Of a stretch of 64,000 nucleotides of DNA, positions 27,301 to 37,156 are shown one piece after another. The first letter of the stretch is position 1. Every line of letters starts with the position of its first letter. Position numbers and translations under genes: made by a program. The notes beneath the pieces were generated by a model, which saw nothing but the letters and a program-made list of their open reading frames with translations, made no database searches and was not told the DNA's origin. The stretch spans positions 62,001 to 126,000 of the forward strand of contig JAHLKX010000009.1 in the NCBI GenBank assembly GCA_020444515.1, written 5' to 3'. Origin of the DNA: Bacteroidota bacterium (GTDB taxonomy: Bacteria; Bacteroidota; Bacteroidia; Bacteroidales; JAADJA01).

Positions 27301-30300
27301 TTACAATGTTCGGGTATGGCTAAACTTATTGTACTCCTCCAAATCCCACTGCAAGTCCATTTCTTCGAACAGGGTTTTGGCTTTTTCGAGGTAATGGCTG
27401 GCATTGTGGCCATTTAGTTCCTTGGATTTGTTATTTGGATCGGAGAGGAATTTGCCGGTTTCGAAATAAGCCCTGGAAAGCTCCAGGCGGCCGTTGAATT
27501 TTTCTCCGCTTGCAATTGCCAGCTGAAGATTTTTGAGGGCTTTTCCGGGCTTACCCTGAAACATAAAAATTTTCGCCCTTAGCACATAAGCTTCGGGGAG
27601 GCTGCTGACAAATTTTTTGGATTTAGAGATCAGCTTGTTGGATGTATTTAACATCTCCCTAAGTTCCTTATTATTTTTTAAATCCCTGTTTCTTTTGTCT
27701 TTCACTAAAGCTAAGCCCAACTGAATTTTTGTTATCAGATAGGATGTATAATAGCTACTGACACTCCTGATTATTTCCAGGGACTTTTTTGCTTCCTCAA
27801 AAGATTTGACTGCTGCTTCAAAGTTGTTATTATGGGTATGTAGCTGGCATTGGACCAAATCCACTAAAAATGCATGTAACTTGTTATCTGTAGTATGCAT
27901 GTATTTCTTGGCTTCATCTATTAATTCCTGCAGGTGTTCAAATTTCCTGAATTTCATCAGGCACACGAATCTCACTCTATATCCCTGTGCAATAGCAAAA
28001 CTGTTTTCAAAGGAATTTCCTAATTCTTTAAGTTTATCCGAAATCTCAATAGTACGGGCATAATTCCCCAGTTCGTTCTGCTGCATACCGAGATACAAAG
28101 CAATGGTACTGGTCATCCATAGTTCACCCGCTTTGATCCCTGTGTTAAATACTTCATCGGCTTCAATATGATAATGCCATTTCCCTGTATTTAAACTTAA
28201 CATGCTTTTTGCCATGAATAATGAGGTAAGAGGCCTCGGATTCAATTGAAAACCTGACTGATCAATAAGATCTATGATTTTCCCGGCAGTTGGGTAAGAG
28301 AATGACGCCCAGGTAAAAACTGCCCCAACTTGGATATAGATATCCAGAACTGGTTGAGAATTCAAGATACGATACTTTACAAAACGTCTCCCAACATCAC
28401 CAGTCTTAAAAAATGTATGCCTCGGGTTGATAATGGCCATAGCATTACCCCATTCGATAAGATGAGGGCATATCGATTCTTCCTCCTTTTTTATGGATTT
28501 TCTAAAAAATAGCTGAGGAAATCTAAATGCGAAAACGACCGTGATCATACCCCAAATGCCCCTCAGCATGATACCCTTTTCCGTTTTTGCAACCTTGAAA
28601 TTGAAATATTTTTCAAAAATGAACTCAAATAGTTCAATGGCCTCGATATTGCGTCCTACTGCATGATACATGCTGGCAATATTGATTCTCAGGTCTCTTA
28701 TTTCAGCATCTTTTGAGTCATCTTTTCTCTGCTGTGGAATAGCATCAAGCGCGTTTTCAAAAAACTGAAGAGCTTCAGACGAGGCACCCGATTTCATAGA
28801 TTCTTTACCAGCCAATAATAAATAATAAATGGTTTTTTCTTTATCCTCTGCCAATTCGTAGTGATATACCAGCGTGCCATAAAACTCATTGATATTCTTC
28901 GCAAATACCTTCTCGATCGAATGGGCGATCTTTAAGTGTGTCTCCTTTCGCGATTGCAGCATCATGGCATCGTAGGTCAGCTGCTGGGCCAGGGCGTGCT
29001 TGAACAGGTACTCGATGTCTTCCTTCTTTTTGGTTTCGGTGATCAACTGCACTTCGGTAAGATAGGCCAGCCGTTCGTCAAGTTCTTCGATGGTATCGGT
29101 AGCCTCTTCCAACACTTTGTAGTAAAAGTTCCGTCCCATGACTGATGCAGTATTTAACAACTCCCTGGTTTTTTCATCCAGTTTATCTACACGGGATAAA
29201 ATGGCATCGTTAATGGTTTCAGGGATGTTTACCTCTTTGATTTTATCTGTTACCACAAAATGACTGTCTTTCAGCTCAATAATCCCTTCGTCGATAAAAC
29301 TGCGGATGATCTCCTCAATAAAAAATGGATTGCCTTCCGTTTTGCGGATAATGATCTTATGTACTTCTTCAGGAAGCGGGGTTTCGCGCAACAGGTTCCT
29401 GATCAAAAACCCTGATTCCTTTTCTTCAAGTGGATTTACATGGATGGTCGTATGGTCACCTGGAAAATTATCCCTGAGGTATTTCAAAATGTAATCCCCT
29501 GTTTCTTTGTAGCCGGGCCGCATCACATTGATGAACATCACCGGATACTGCTGCGAAAGTTTATACAGTGACTCGAAAAGGGTTAGCGAGGAACTGTCGG
29601 CCCAGTGCATATCCTCGATCAGGTAAATCCGGGGTTTGTCTTTTGTCGCGGCGATGATCAGATCGCGCAGGTTTTTCAGGATGAGCTTTTCAAGCGCCTC
29701 CCCTTCAATTCCCTTTACCCTTTCTTTGTGTTTTCCTTCAAGCGGCAACCCCATCATGGTAGCCAGAAAGGAGTAAATTTCATCGGCTTGTTCGGGTGTA
29801 TTTCGTTTGATGCCCCGGAACAATTTTTCCGATGCTGCGGAAGGAAGGTCATCTTCGATGATTCCTGCCCAGTTTTTAATCAAATTGGTAATGGGATGAA
29901 AACTTAAGTTCTGACCGGTTGATACGGCACGGCCTTCGAGCAACAGCACTTTTTCCATGATGGGCTGCGCTTTTATCTCAGCCACCAGGCGCGACTTTCC
30001 GATGCCTGCCTTCCCGACAATGTTTACAATGGTACCCTTGCCATCCACCAGGTTTTTGATCAGTCCTTCCAATTGCTCGGCTTCCTGTATGCGGCCTACC
30101 ATTTCGGAAACGATCTTTCGTTCTGATCTGGTTTTGATTTCGAGCTTTTTTCGCTTTTTCTCTTTCGCCTCATAGACTTCCAGCAGCTCTATCCTGCCAG
30201 GGATATGGATCGGTTCAAGGGTATTGAAATGCCATTGATCCCTGCAGTTTTCATATACCTGTTCATTTACCAGCACCTGGCCTTCCTCGGCAAAATTGAA

Positions 30301-30714
30301 CAGCCTGTCGGCCATATCCACAGCCTCGCCCATGATGTTGTATGCAGGCTCCGCTCCGTTCCCGGATCCATTCGTTGCGGTTTCATGGTACTTCATCAAG
30401 GGTCCGTGGACAACGGCCGCTTTAAACCCCACCTCCGCCTCCAGCTCCTTTTCCGAACCCATCGTTGCGACCCGGCTCCTGCATTCAGCCGCCGCATTGA
30501 GCGCATTTTGCTGCGCGGGATTGTCCTGAAAAACAGCAGTAAACACCTCCCCGTGGAAATGGATCATCCGGCCCTGACGCAGGGCCACAACGGATTCCAT
30601 TTCGCGCCGGAACGCATTCAGCAAAACAACAAATTCCTGTTCGGGAACCGTGGGCATCAAATTGGAAAGTCCTGTTAACCTCGAATGCAGTATAGTAGCA
30701 TTTTGTAATGGCAT
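27301..30714 (-). CDS. Cyclase-homology/AAA (STAND-like)/TPR regulator, probably catalytically inactive cyclase
   Basis: 1137 residues from the Met at 30714; the upstream ATG at 30825 would add a hydrophobic but unconvincing leader. The N-terminal class III nucleotidyl-cyclase homology domain (about 1-185) lacks both metal aspartates: the usual FTDIVG is LHSRLTG and the GDG loop is HGEVF, though the overall fold signature MGEAVDMADRL remains. An AAA ATPase follows (about 215-470) with Walker A NIVGKAGIGKSRL and Walker B IYLIEDMHWAD. Winged-helix and TPR repeats then run to the end. This is the architecture of large cyclase/ATPase/TPR signal proteins (compare MalT/STAND regulators). Probably a cytoplasmic sensor or scaffold; partner unknown. 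Relics of its 3' end lie at 25449 and 25821. Confidence 0.9.
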   Translation of the reverse strand: MPLQNATILHSRLTGLSNLMPTVPEQEFVVLLNAFRREMESVVALRQGRMIHFHGEVFTAVFQDNPAQQNALNAAAECRSRVATMGSEKELEAEVGFKAAVVHGPLMKYHETATNGSGNGAEPAYNIMGEAVDMADRLFNFAEEGQVLVNEQVYENCRDQWHFNTLEPIHIPGRIELLEVYEAKEKKRKKLEIKTRSERKIVSEMVGRIQEAEQLEGLIKNLVDGKGTIVNIVGKAGIGKSRLVAEIKAQPIMEKVLLLEGRAVSTGQNLSFHPITNLIKNWAGIIEDDLPSAASEKLFRGIKRNTPEQADEIYSFLATMMGLPLEGKHKERVKGIEGEALEKLILKNLRDLIIAATKDKPRIYLIEDMHWADSSSLTLFESLYKLSQQYPVMFINVMRPGYKETGDYILKYLRDNFPGDHTTIHVNPLEEKESGFLIRNLLRETPLPEEVHKIIIRKTEGNPFFIEEIIRSFIDEGIIELKDSHFVVTDKIKEVNIPETINDAILSRVDKLDEKTRELLNTASVMGRNFYYKVLEEATDTIEELDERLAYLTEVQLITETKKKEDIEYLFKHALAQQLTYDAMMLQSRKETHLKIAHSIEKVFAKNINEFYGTLVYHYELAEDKEKTIYYLLLAGKESMKSGASSEALQFFENALDAIPQQRKDDSKDAEIRDLRINIASMYHAVGRNIEAIELFEFIFEKYFNFKVAKTEKGIMLRGIWGMITVVFAFRFPQLFFRKSIKKEEESICPHLIEWGNAMAIINPRHTFFKTGDVGRRFVKYRILNSQPVLDIYIQVGAVFTWASFSYPTAGKIIDLIDQSGFQLNPRPLTSLFMAKSMLSLNTGKWHYHIEADEVFNTGIKAGELWMTSTIALYLGMQQNELGNYARTIEISDKLKELGNSFENSFAIAQGYRVRFVCLMKFRKFEHLQELIDEAKKYMHTTDNKLHAFLVDLVQCQLHTHNNNFEAAVKSFEEAKKSLEIIRSVSSYYTSYLITKIQLGLALVKDKRNRDLKNNKELREMLNTSNKLISKSKKFVSSLPEAYVLRAKIFMFQGKPGKALKNLQLAIASGEKFNGRLELSRAYFETGKFLSDPNNKSKELNGHNASHYLEKAKTLFEEMDLQWDLEEYNKFSHTRTL

Positions 30715-30878
30715 GAATAACCTCTTTTGGATAAGGAAAACAAATATAAAAATTTTTGATAATAAGCAAGGCTGACAAATGGATAGCTGGAATATTGGAA
30801 TCCTGGTATATTTCATCTTTTGCACTTAACCAACAGGCCATCCAAAACTGGCGCGAGTCTGAAGCCGAGCTTTGTATT

Positions 30879-31070
30879 TTAGGACTCGTGCCTGGTTAAG
30901 TCCAAACTCCGGAAATGTATCGCTTCTACAAGGTGCTCCGGTATAATATTTTCACTGGCATCCAGGTCTTTGAGTGTGAGGGCCACTTTAAAAATGCGTT
31001 CGATAGTGAGTGCCGATGGGTTCATACTAAACGGCAAGTGCTGGGAGTTGTGCGAATTGGTTTTCTTCAA
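30879..31070 (-). pseudogene. comM: comM/yifB 3'-end relic, copy A
   Basis: A 63-codon frame containing SALTIERIFKVALTLKDL and DASENIIPEHLVEAIHFRSL. This matches the C-terminal Mg_chelatase_C end of ComM/YifB AAA proteins (consensus ARAYDRILKVARTIADL, then SEDIxxEHIAEAIQYRSLD). The ATPase core, about 450 residues, is absent. Five similar relics lie downstream in the same orientation. The following gap (31071-31548) shows nothing except the presumed promoter of the TonB receptor. Confidence 0.78.
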
Positions 31071-31548
31071 ATCTGAGATTTGATAGCAGTCAGGATACTC
31101 ATTGTTTACGGCACTACGAATCGATAAAACAGGTTGGGATTTGCTTCATATGCAGCATGTGTTGTGAATTATCCTAATTTTGTTTGCTGACTATTTAAAT
31201 TTAAAACGAATTTGGATCTGAAAATTCAATTGATTCTTTATTTCCCTGGTTGGATATCACTTGTGTCTGCAGCAGTCAATCTTATAATTGCATTTTAAAA
31301 AGGTGGCGAAAAGCTGCTTTTATACTGGTATCATGGGTGTATGTGTAAAGGTGTATTATTGAATGTTTCCATAAGCTACCATACCGGAATTTAAAGAACC
31401 TATTTCAAGAGGAGTCCTTATATTATTTCGAGCTTTATTTTTTGCCATGGTTTTTATGTCATTTCACAGACTATTCCATGATAAATCTATAGTTGATCAA
31501 TACAAGCTTTAAACCTTATTTGGAATAGATTGTTAGAGGTAATTAATT

Positions 31549-33861
31549 ATGAGACACTATTTTATTGCAATATTGCTTCTTTTAATCGCATTTGTAACAA
31601 ATGGCCAGGAAAAGCATTCACTCAGCGGAACGATAACGGATGCAGAAACCGGTGAAGAATTAATTGGAGCTACGGTTTATGTTGATGATCTTGAGACCGG
31701 AACCATTTCAAATGAATATGGATTTTATTCGCTGACCATTCCTGGTGGAATATTTACCGTAAGAATAAGCTATATAGGCTATAACACAGTTTACGAAACC
31801 GTTGATTTTTCAAGTGATCATGTTTTAAATATTGAATTAAATCTTACCTCAACCAGCCTGGAGGAAGTTGTGATTTCAGCGGAAAAAAATGATGAAAACA
31901 TAAGATCGGCGGAAATGGGTGTGGTAAAAATGGATGTTAAGGAACTAGAGACAATCCCTGTATTATTTGGAGAAAGAGACATCCTCAAGACCATACAATT
32001 GCTTCCGGGTGTGAGTGCATCCGGCGAAGGGAGTACAGGTTTTTTTGTTCGGGGTGGCAACACGGATCAAAACCTGATTTTACTTGATGAAGCACCTGTT
32101 TACAATGCTTCCCACCTGTTGGGGTTCTTTTCCGTTTTTAATTCAGATGCCCTGAAAGAAGTGAAACTCTACAAATCAGGAATACCTGCCCGGTTTGGCG
32201 GTCGCTTATCATCTGTACTGGACGTGCATATGAACAATGGAAACACCAAAAAATTAGCCGTTACTGGTGGGTTAGGATTAATATCATCAAGGTTAACCGT
32301 TGAAGCTCCTATTGTAAAAGATAAAGGCTCCTTCATCGTTTCAGGCAGGCGAACTTATGCTGACCTTGTTTATAGTTTAGTGGACTCCGACTTCAGGGGA
32401 AATTCACTCTATTTTTACGACCTGAATGCCAAAGCCAATTACAAGGTATCCGATAAAGACAGGATCTATCTTTCGGGTTATTTTGGCAGAGACCGGTTTG
32501 GTTTGGAAAATTTTGGTTTCGACTGGGGAAACACCACCGGAACGCTCCGCTGGAGTCGCATCTTCAATGATAAACTGTTTTCCAATACATCCTTGATTTA
32601 CAGTAATTATGATTATAAAATTAAGGCCGACTTCTCCGAAACCCTCACCGAAGTAAGTTCTGGAATTGAGGATTTAAACTTTAAACAAGACTTCTCCTGG
32701 TTCATCAATACAGATAACACCGTGAGATTTGGATTGAATGTTATTTATCACACCTTCAAACCCGGCAAACTTGAGTCTTCTGGCGAAAATGAAATAAACG
32801 ATATCATTCTGGAACAACAATATGCCTATGAAAGCGGGATCTATTTATCCAACGATCAGAAAATCGGAGCACGATTGAATATCAATTATGGATTCAGGTA
32901 TTCCATGTTCAATGCTGTAGGACCGGGAACAGTTAACACCTATGCCAATGATGGCAGTATCGTTAACTCTGAACTTTATCAACAAGGTGAAGGCATCATT
33001 AATTACCAGGGATTTGAGCCCCGCTTCTCTGCGAGTTTTGTACTTAATGAGACCAGTTCGATGAAAGCTTCCTTTCAAAGAATGTTCCAGTATGTGCATT
33101 TACTTTCTTCTACTACCTCAGAAAATCCAACGGATATATGGGTGCCCAGCAGCATCAATGTAAAACCCGGAAGCTCTGAGCAATATTCAATCGGTTACTT
33201 TAGAAATTTCCTGGATGACAGGTTTGAAACTTCTGTGGAAGTTTATTACAAAGACCTGCACGACCAAATAGATTATAAAGATGGTGCCAATGTGCTGTTG
33301 AATGAGGATGTGGAAGCAGATCTGGCTTTTGGTAAAGCAAGATCTTATGGTGCTGAATTTTATATCAAAAAAAGAACAGGAAAATTTACAGGCTGGATTG
33401 GGTATACACTGGGTAAAACAGAGAAACAATTTGATTTGATAAACAGCGGTAATTGGTATTCTGCCCGGCAGGACCGGCTTCATGATATTTCCCTAGTGGG
33501 TTCTTACAAAGTGAATGAAAAATGGACGATATCCGCTAACTGGATATATTACACCGGAGATGCGGTCACCTTCCCGAGCGGACAATACGTAATTGATGGC
33601 AGAACGGTGCCGCTCTATACGGAGCGCAATGGCTACCGGATGCCCGATTATCACAGATTAGATGTAAGCGCCACCCTGCTGGGAAGACAGGATCGAAAAA
33701 TAAAATCGAGTTGGAACTTTTCGATATATAACCTTTACGGAAGAGAAAATGCCTATTCTATCTCCTTCAGGGAGAAGGAAGATGAACCCGGCGTAAATGA
33801 AGCAGTGCAAATTTCACTCTTTTCAATCATTCCTTCTGTTACCTGGAATTTCAAATTTTAA
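31549..33861 (+). CDS. TonB-dependent receptor paired with DUF4249 lipoprotein
   Basis: 770 residues. Signal peptide (1-19, ending TNG-Q), carboxypeptidase-D regulatory-like domain (about 22-105, LSGTITDAETGEELIGATVYV), plug (about 115-235, ILKTIQLLPGVSASGEGSTG, FFVRGGNTDQNLILLD, AVYN-like loop) and barrel ending TWNFKF. It belongs to the receptor class that always travels with a DUF4249 lipoprotein, as here with a 4-bp gap. The ligand is unknown. The upstream intergenic region (about 480 bp) carries a comM relic on the other strand. Confidence 0.93.
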   Translation: MRHYFIAILLLLIAFVTNGQEKHSLSGTITDAETGEELIGATVYVDDLETGTISNEYGFYSLTIPGGIFTVRISYIGYNTVYETVDFSSDHVLNIELNLTSTSLEEVVISAEKNDENIRSAEMGVVKMDVKELETIPVLFGERDILKTIQLLPGVSASGEGSTGFFVRGGNTDQNLILLDEAPVYNASHLLGFFSVFNSDALKEVKLYKSGIPARFGGRLSSVLDVHMNNGNTKKLAVTGGLGLISSRLTVEAPIVKDKGSFIVSGRRTYADLVYSLVDSDFRGNSLYFYDLNAKANYKVSDKDRIYLSGYFGRDRFGLENFGFDWGNTTGTLRWSRIFNDKLFSNTSLIYSNYDYKIKADFSETLTEVSSGIEDLNFKQDFSWFINTDNTVRFGLNVIYHTFKPGKLESSGENEINDIILEQQYAYESGIYLSNDQKIGARLNINYGFRYSMFNAVGPGTVNTYANDGSIVNSELYQQGEGIINYQGFEPRFSASFVLNETSSMKASFQRMFQYVHLLSSTTSENPTDIWVPSSINVKPGSSEQYSIGYFRNFLDDRFETSVEVYYKDLHDQIDYKDGANVLLNEDVEADLAFGKARSYGAEFYIKKRTGKFTGWIGYTLGKTEKQFDLINSGNWYSARQDRLHDISLVGSYKVNEKWTISANWIYYTGDAVTFPSGQYVIDGRTVPLYTERNGYRMPDYHRLDVSATLLGRQDRKIKSSWNFSIYNLYGRENAYSISFREKEDEPGVNEAVQISLFSIIPSVTWNFKF

Positions 33862-33865
33862 AGCG

Positions 33866-34690
33866 ATGAAAAAATACATTCAAAATATAATCCTGATCAT
33901 GCTCCCCTTTACATTTTCGCTCTATTCATGTGAAAAAGTAATCGATATTGATTTAAAGGAAGCAGCTCCCAAACTTGTGATCGAAGGCAATATTTCATCG
34001 GAACCTGGCCCTTATGAAGTGCGCCTTACCAGGTCAGGTGGCTATTTCGACAATACTGCGGTTCAACCGGTTGAGAATGCCCAGGTAAGAATCAGTGATG
34101 AAGAGGGTAACATTGAACTTTTAACGGAATCCTCTCCAGGCATATATTTAACAGAATCACTTGTTGGTATTGAAAATACAAATTATGCTCTAGAAGTAAT
34201 AGTGGAAGATCAGGTGATAACTGCCAGTGAATTTTTGCCAAAAAAGGTTGAGATCGATTCACTGTCCTATGAGGTTACCAATTTTGGTCCCCCGCCATCT
34301 GCTCCGGGAGAAATCAACATCAGGTTGCTTTGTACCTTTACGGATCCTGCTGAAACAGTTGATTTCTATAGGTTCATAACGTATCTGAACGGAGAGCAGA
34401 TAGATGGTCTTTTTAATCCTTATTATGTGACGGATGATGAACTTTTTAATGGCAGGACATTCGCAGTATCATTGCCATTCATTCGGATTTTACCCGGAGA
34501 TAGTATCAAAGTTGACTTACAATCCATCGGGCCCAATACCTATGAGTATTTTAATTCGTTAAATGATGCAATAGATGGAGGCGGTATTGGATCAACGCCA
34601 TACAATCCGAAAACCAACCTGGATAATGGCGCCCTGGGCTATTTTGGTTCTTATACGGTTTCATCCGATTCGATTGTTATTCAGCAGTAG
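33866..34690 (+). CDS. DUF4249 lipoprotein, partner of the TonB receptor
   Basis: 274 residues. The ATG at 33866 is preferred because it gives a lipoprotein signal (MKKYIQNIILIMLPFTFSLYSC) just after the receptor stop. The mature region has KVIDIDLKEAAPKLVIEGNI, typical of DUF4249, with Ig-like beta strands and a C-terminal segment rich in G/N (DNGALGYFGSY). It is probably a surface lipoprotein that captures or hands ligand to the receptor, analogous to SusD-type partners (inference). Confidence 0.92.
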   Translation: MKKYIQNIILIMLPFTFSLYSCEKVIDIDLKEAAPKLVIEGNISSEPGPYEVRLTRSGGYFDNTAVQPVENAQVRISDEEGNIELLTESSPGIYLTESLVGIENTNYALEVIVEDQVITASEFLPKKVEIDSLSYEVTNFGPPPSAPGEINIRLLCTFTDPAETVDFYRFITYLNGEQIDGLFNPYYVTDDELFNGRTFAVSLPFIRILPGDSIKVDLQSIGPNTYEYFNSLNDAIDGGGIGSTPYNPKTNLDNGALGYFGSYTVSSDSIVIQQ

Positions 34691-34841
34691 GTTTCATACA
34701 CCCATAAATTGACATTTGGTAAGAGCAGTTCATACAAAACTGGCAATAAACGTTTCATTTTCCTACCCGACATCAATATTCGCCTGAGCGTCATTGGTCT
34801 GATATAGAAATCTTTCTGAGCTAATCATTCTAAATTCTGAC

Positions 34842-36065
34842 CTACTTTTTGGAATTTGGATTTTCACGAATGGGAATTTCTACAAACATGGTGGTCCCTT
34901 TCTGCGGTGCACTTATACCCGTAATTTTTCCATTCAATTTTTCAATAAAATTTTTACACAGATTAAGGCCAATGCCTGTTCCCTTTTCTCCACCAGTTCC
35001 AGCCCTGCTCTCATAAAATTTATCCTTGCTGAGCAAAATGTCAAGGTCAGCTTGTTCCATTCCAATTCCCTCATCCGTAACCGCTAAGATTAGTTTTTGT
35101 TCCTTTTGGCTAACACTGATCTTCACTTCACTTTTATTGTGCGAGTATTTAATGGCATTGGAGAGCAAATTTCGAAGCACCGTAGATATGATCACCGGAT
35201 CACTCCGGAATTGTATGTCCTTCATGATATCCGTTACGATCGATATTTCTTTCTCATGCGCAATGACTTCCTGCTGGGCCACCGCATCTGCGATCAATTT
35301 ACCAATGTGAATTTTTTCTTTTTTGACGTCCAGCGCCCCCTCTTGCGAAATCGCCCATTGAATCAATGTATTCAGCAATTCATAGGTTTTCATAGAGATG
35401 TTTTCAATCTTTTCTACATTGGATTTTAATACATCCAATTGTTTTTCTTCTATATTTAATTTGATGAGGTACATGTAGGAAGTCAGCAAGCCAATGGGGC
35501 TTCGCAGGTCATGCGCCAGCACTGAGATGAACTTGTTTTTCATATGGTTCTCTTTTTTGAGCTGCAGAACCAAATCAGCCAGTTGCTCTTCATATTCCTT
35601 TTTTTTCGAAATATCGAACACAATACCCGCCATAAAAAGCGGCTTGCCCGATTCATCCCTGCGCGTAATCCGCCCTCTGTCATAATACCACTTATAGGAT
35701 CCGTCAATGGCCCGGATGCGGTATTCCACCTCATAGGCCGGACTTTTCCCATGGAGGTGTTCCATCATGTTTTTCATTACCGGCTTGTAATCATCAGGGT
35801 GCAGTTTGTCGGTAAAAAACTGGTAATCTACCTCAGTCGGAATATCTTCCCCGGCGTAACCCAGTGCTTTAATTTTCAGGGCATTGAACCTGACTTTATT
35901 ATTGGGAATATCCCAGTACCAATGCCCCAGGTTGCCGGTCCAGGCGTAGTTGAGTTTTTCGTCTTCCTCTTGCTGCTTTTCGAATTCGTCAAGTTTATCC
36001 TGGAGGGCTTCGATTTGCTTTTTATACTCAGCCAGTACGGCATTGTTGTGGTCTTCCGTTTTCAT
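34842..36065 (-). CDS. PAS-domain sensor histidine kinase, soluble
   Basis: 407 residues without membrane segments. An N-terminal coiled coil (about 10-38), a PAS/PAC domain (about 40-155, WDIPNNKVRFN, YEVEYRIRAIDGSYKWY), a HisKA domain with phospho-His185 (SVLAHDLRSPIG), and an HATPase_c domain with N-box RNLLSNAIKYS, G1 DEGIGM and G2 GEKGTGIGLNL. No response regulator is adjacent, so it is an orphan. It is convergent with the DUF4249 gene and may be an independent module flanked by comM relics. Confidence 0.93.
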   Translation of the reverse strand: MKTEDHNNAVLAEYKKQIEALQDKLDEFEKQQEEDEKLNYAWTGNLGHWYWDIPNNKVRFNALKIKALGYAGEDIPTEVDYQFFTDKLHPDDYKPVMKNMMEHLHGKSPAYEVEYRIRAIDGSYKWYYDRGRITRRDESGKPLFMAGIVFDISKKKEYEEQLADLVLQLKKENHMKNKFISVLAHDLRSPIGLLTSYMYLIKLNIEEKQLDVLKSNVEKIENISMKTYELLNTLIQWAISQEGALDVKKEKIHIGKLIADAVAQQEVIAHEKEISIVTDIMKDIQFRSDPVIISTVLRNLLSNAIKYSHNKSEVKISVSQKEQKLILAVTDEGIGMEQADLDILLSKDKFYESRAGTGGEKGTGIGLNLCKNFIEKLNGKITGISAPQKGTTMFVEIPIRENPNSKK

Positions 36066-36259
36066 ACAAAATAATAGCTGTTTAGTGATCTACCCAGTCA
36101 TTCAATTGGTCGCTGGAAGAGGCAAATTTAATAGTTTTTTTTTGCTTGGGCGTGTTTGATTGACGAGTCTTTTCATCAAGTTTATCACCAGGAAATCCTT
36201 CTTCAGCATAGTCTGAAGAAGGCATTGCTTGCTATCTGAATCTCTGATTCAAATAACAT

Positions 36260-36345
36260 CGCACCCCCCACATCTCCCGATCCAAAATCCGGTACTGTAT
36301 CGCCTTTACAATGTGCTCCGTTGAAATATTTTCAGGGTATCGGGG
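36260..36345 (-). pseudogene. comM: comM/yifB 3'-end relic, copy B
   Basis: On minus it encodes ENISTEHIVKAIQYRILD followed by REMWG, the extreme C-terminus of ComM/YifB. Only about 28 codons are recognisable. The rest of the 36066-36419 spacer shows nothing else. Confidence 0.7.
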
Positions 36346-36419
36346 CCGGTGATGGCAGATAAGCCCTTTAAAATATGGTGGTAAGTTCGAGCAGCAAGAT
36401 TAAATTTCTGATTGGTATT

Positions 36420-37133
36420 TTACTTATTTTCTCCAGGTAGAATCTCATTTATATTTTGAATAAGATCAAGTCCTGAATAATATTTTCCCTGTCCGTAGAT
36501 TACCGGATTAAACAAATCCATGTTTACCTTTCCCTCTTCATCCAGCAGCCTTTCATCAATTTTAGCATCTACGACCTCTCCGATAAATTGCCGGTGTGAC
36601 CCTAAATCATGGTATTCGGTTACTTTGCACTCCATTACGATGGGGAATTCCTTGATGTAAGGTGCATTCACATATTCCGATTTTACCGGAGTAAGACCCG
36701 TCTCATCAAACTTGTTCATATCCTTTCCGGAATACTTCCCTGCAAATTTCACATAACTGATGAGGGAAGCATCGGGCACATTCACGGTAAATGCCATGTT
36801 GGCCGTTATACCATGATACGAATAGGTGGCGGGCCTTAAGGATACCGAAACTTTAAAGGGCCTTGAACAGGCCACTCCAAACCATGCTGCTGTCATTATG
36901 TTTGGTTGACCAACCGAATCATAACTTCCAATTACCATGGCCGGCTCAGGGAATACCAAATTTTTTACCCCCTGCGATTGCTTGTTATATATCATTTTAC
37001 TGGTATCTGGTTGGGCCGTTTTACCAAATATTCGTTTGAGGCCTTCGGCAGGGGTTTCTGACCCCCTTCCTAAGAATAAAAACACCAGAATAATAATTCC
37101 AAGAATAAAATTTAAGATTTTCGATTTCTGCAT
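36420..37133 (-). CDS. Membrane-anchored flavin reductase-like (split-barrel FMN-binding) protein
   Basis: 237 residues. An N-terminal hydrophobic anchor (about 5-22, ILNFILGIIILVFLFLG) is followed by a flavoredoxin/flavin-reductase domain (about 50-225) with PAMVIGSYDSVGQPNIMTAAW, GVACSRPFKVSVSLRPATYS and FTVNVPD. Most family members are cytosolic; the anchor would place this one at, or outside, the membrane. It follows the FMN-binding/4Fe-4S membrane protein by 23 bp on the same strand, so the pair forms an electron-transfer operon. Confidence 0.88.
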   Translation of the reverse strand: MQKSKILNFILGIIILVFLFLGRGSETPAEGLKRIFGKTAQPDTSKMIYNKQSQGVKNLVFPEPAMVIGSYDSVGQPNIMTAAWFGVACSRPFKVSVSLRPATYSYHGITANMAFTVNVPDASLISYVKFAGKYSGKDMNKFDETGLTPVKSEYVNAPYIKEFPIVMECKVTEYHDLGSHRQFIGEVVDAKIDERLLDEEGKVNMDLFNPVIYGQGKYYSGLDLIQNINEILPGENK

Positions 37134-37156
37134 GTCGTTATTTTTTTTTCTTAAAC

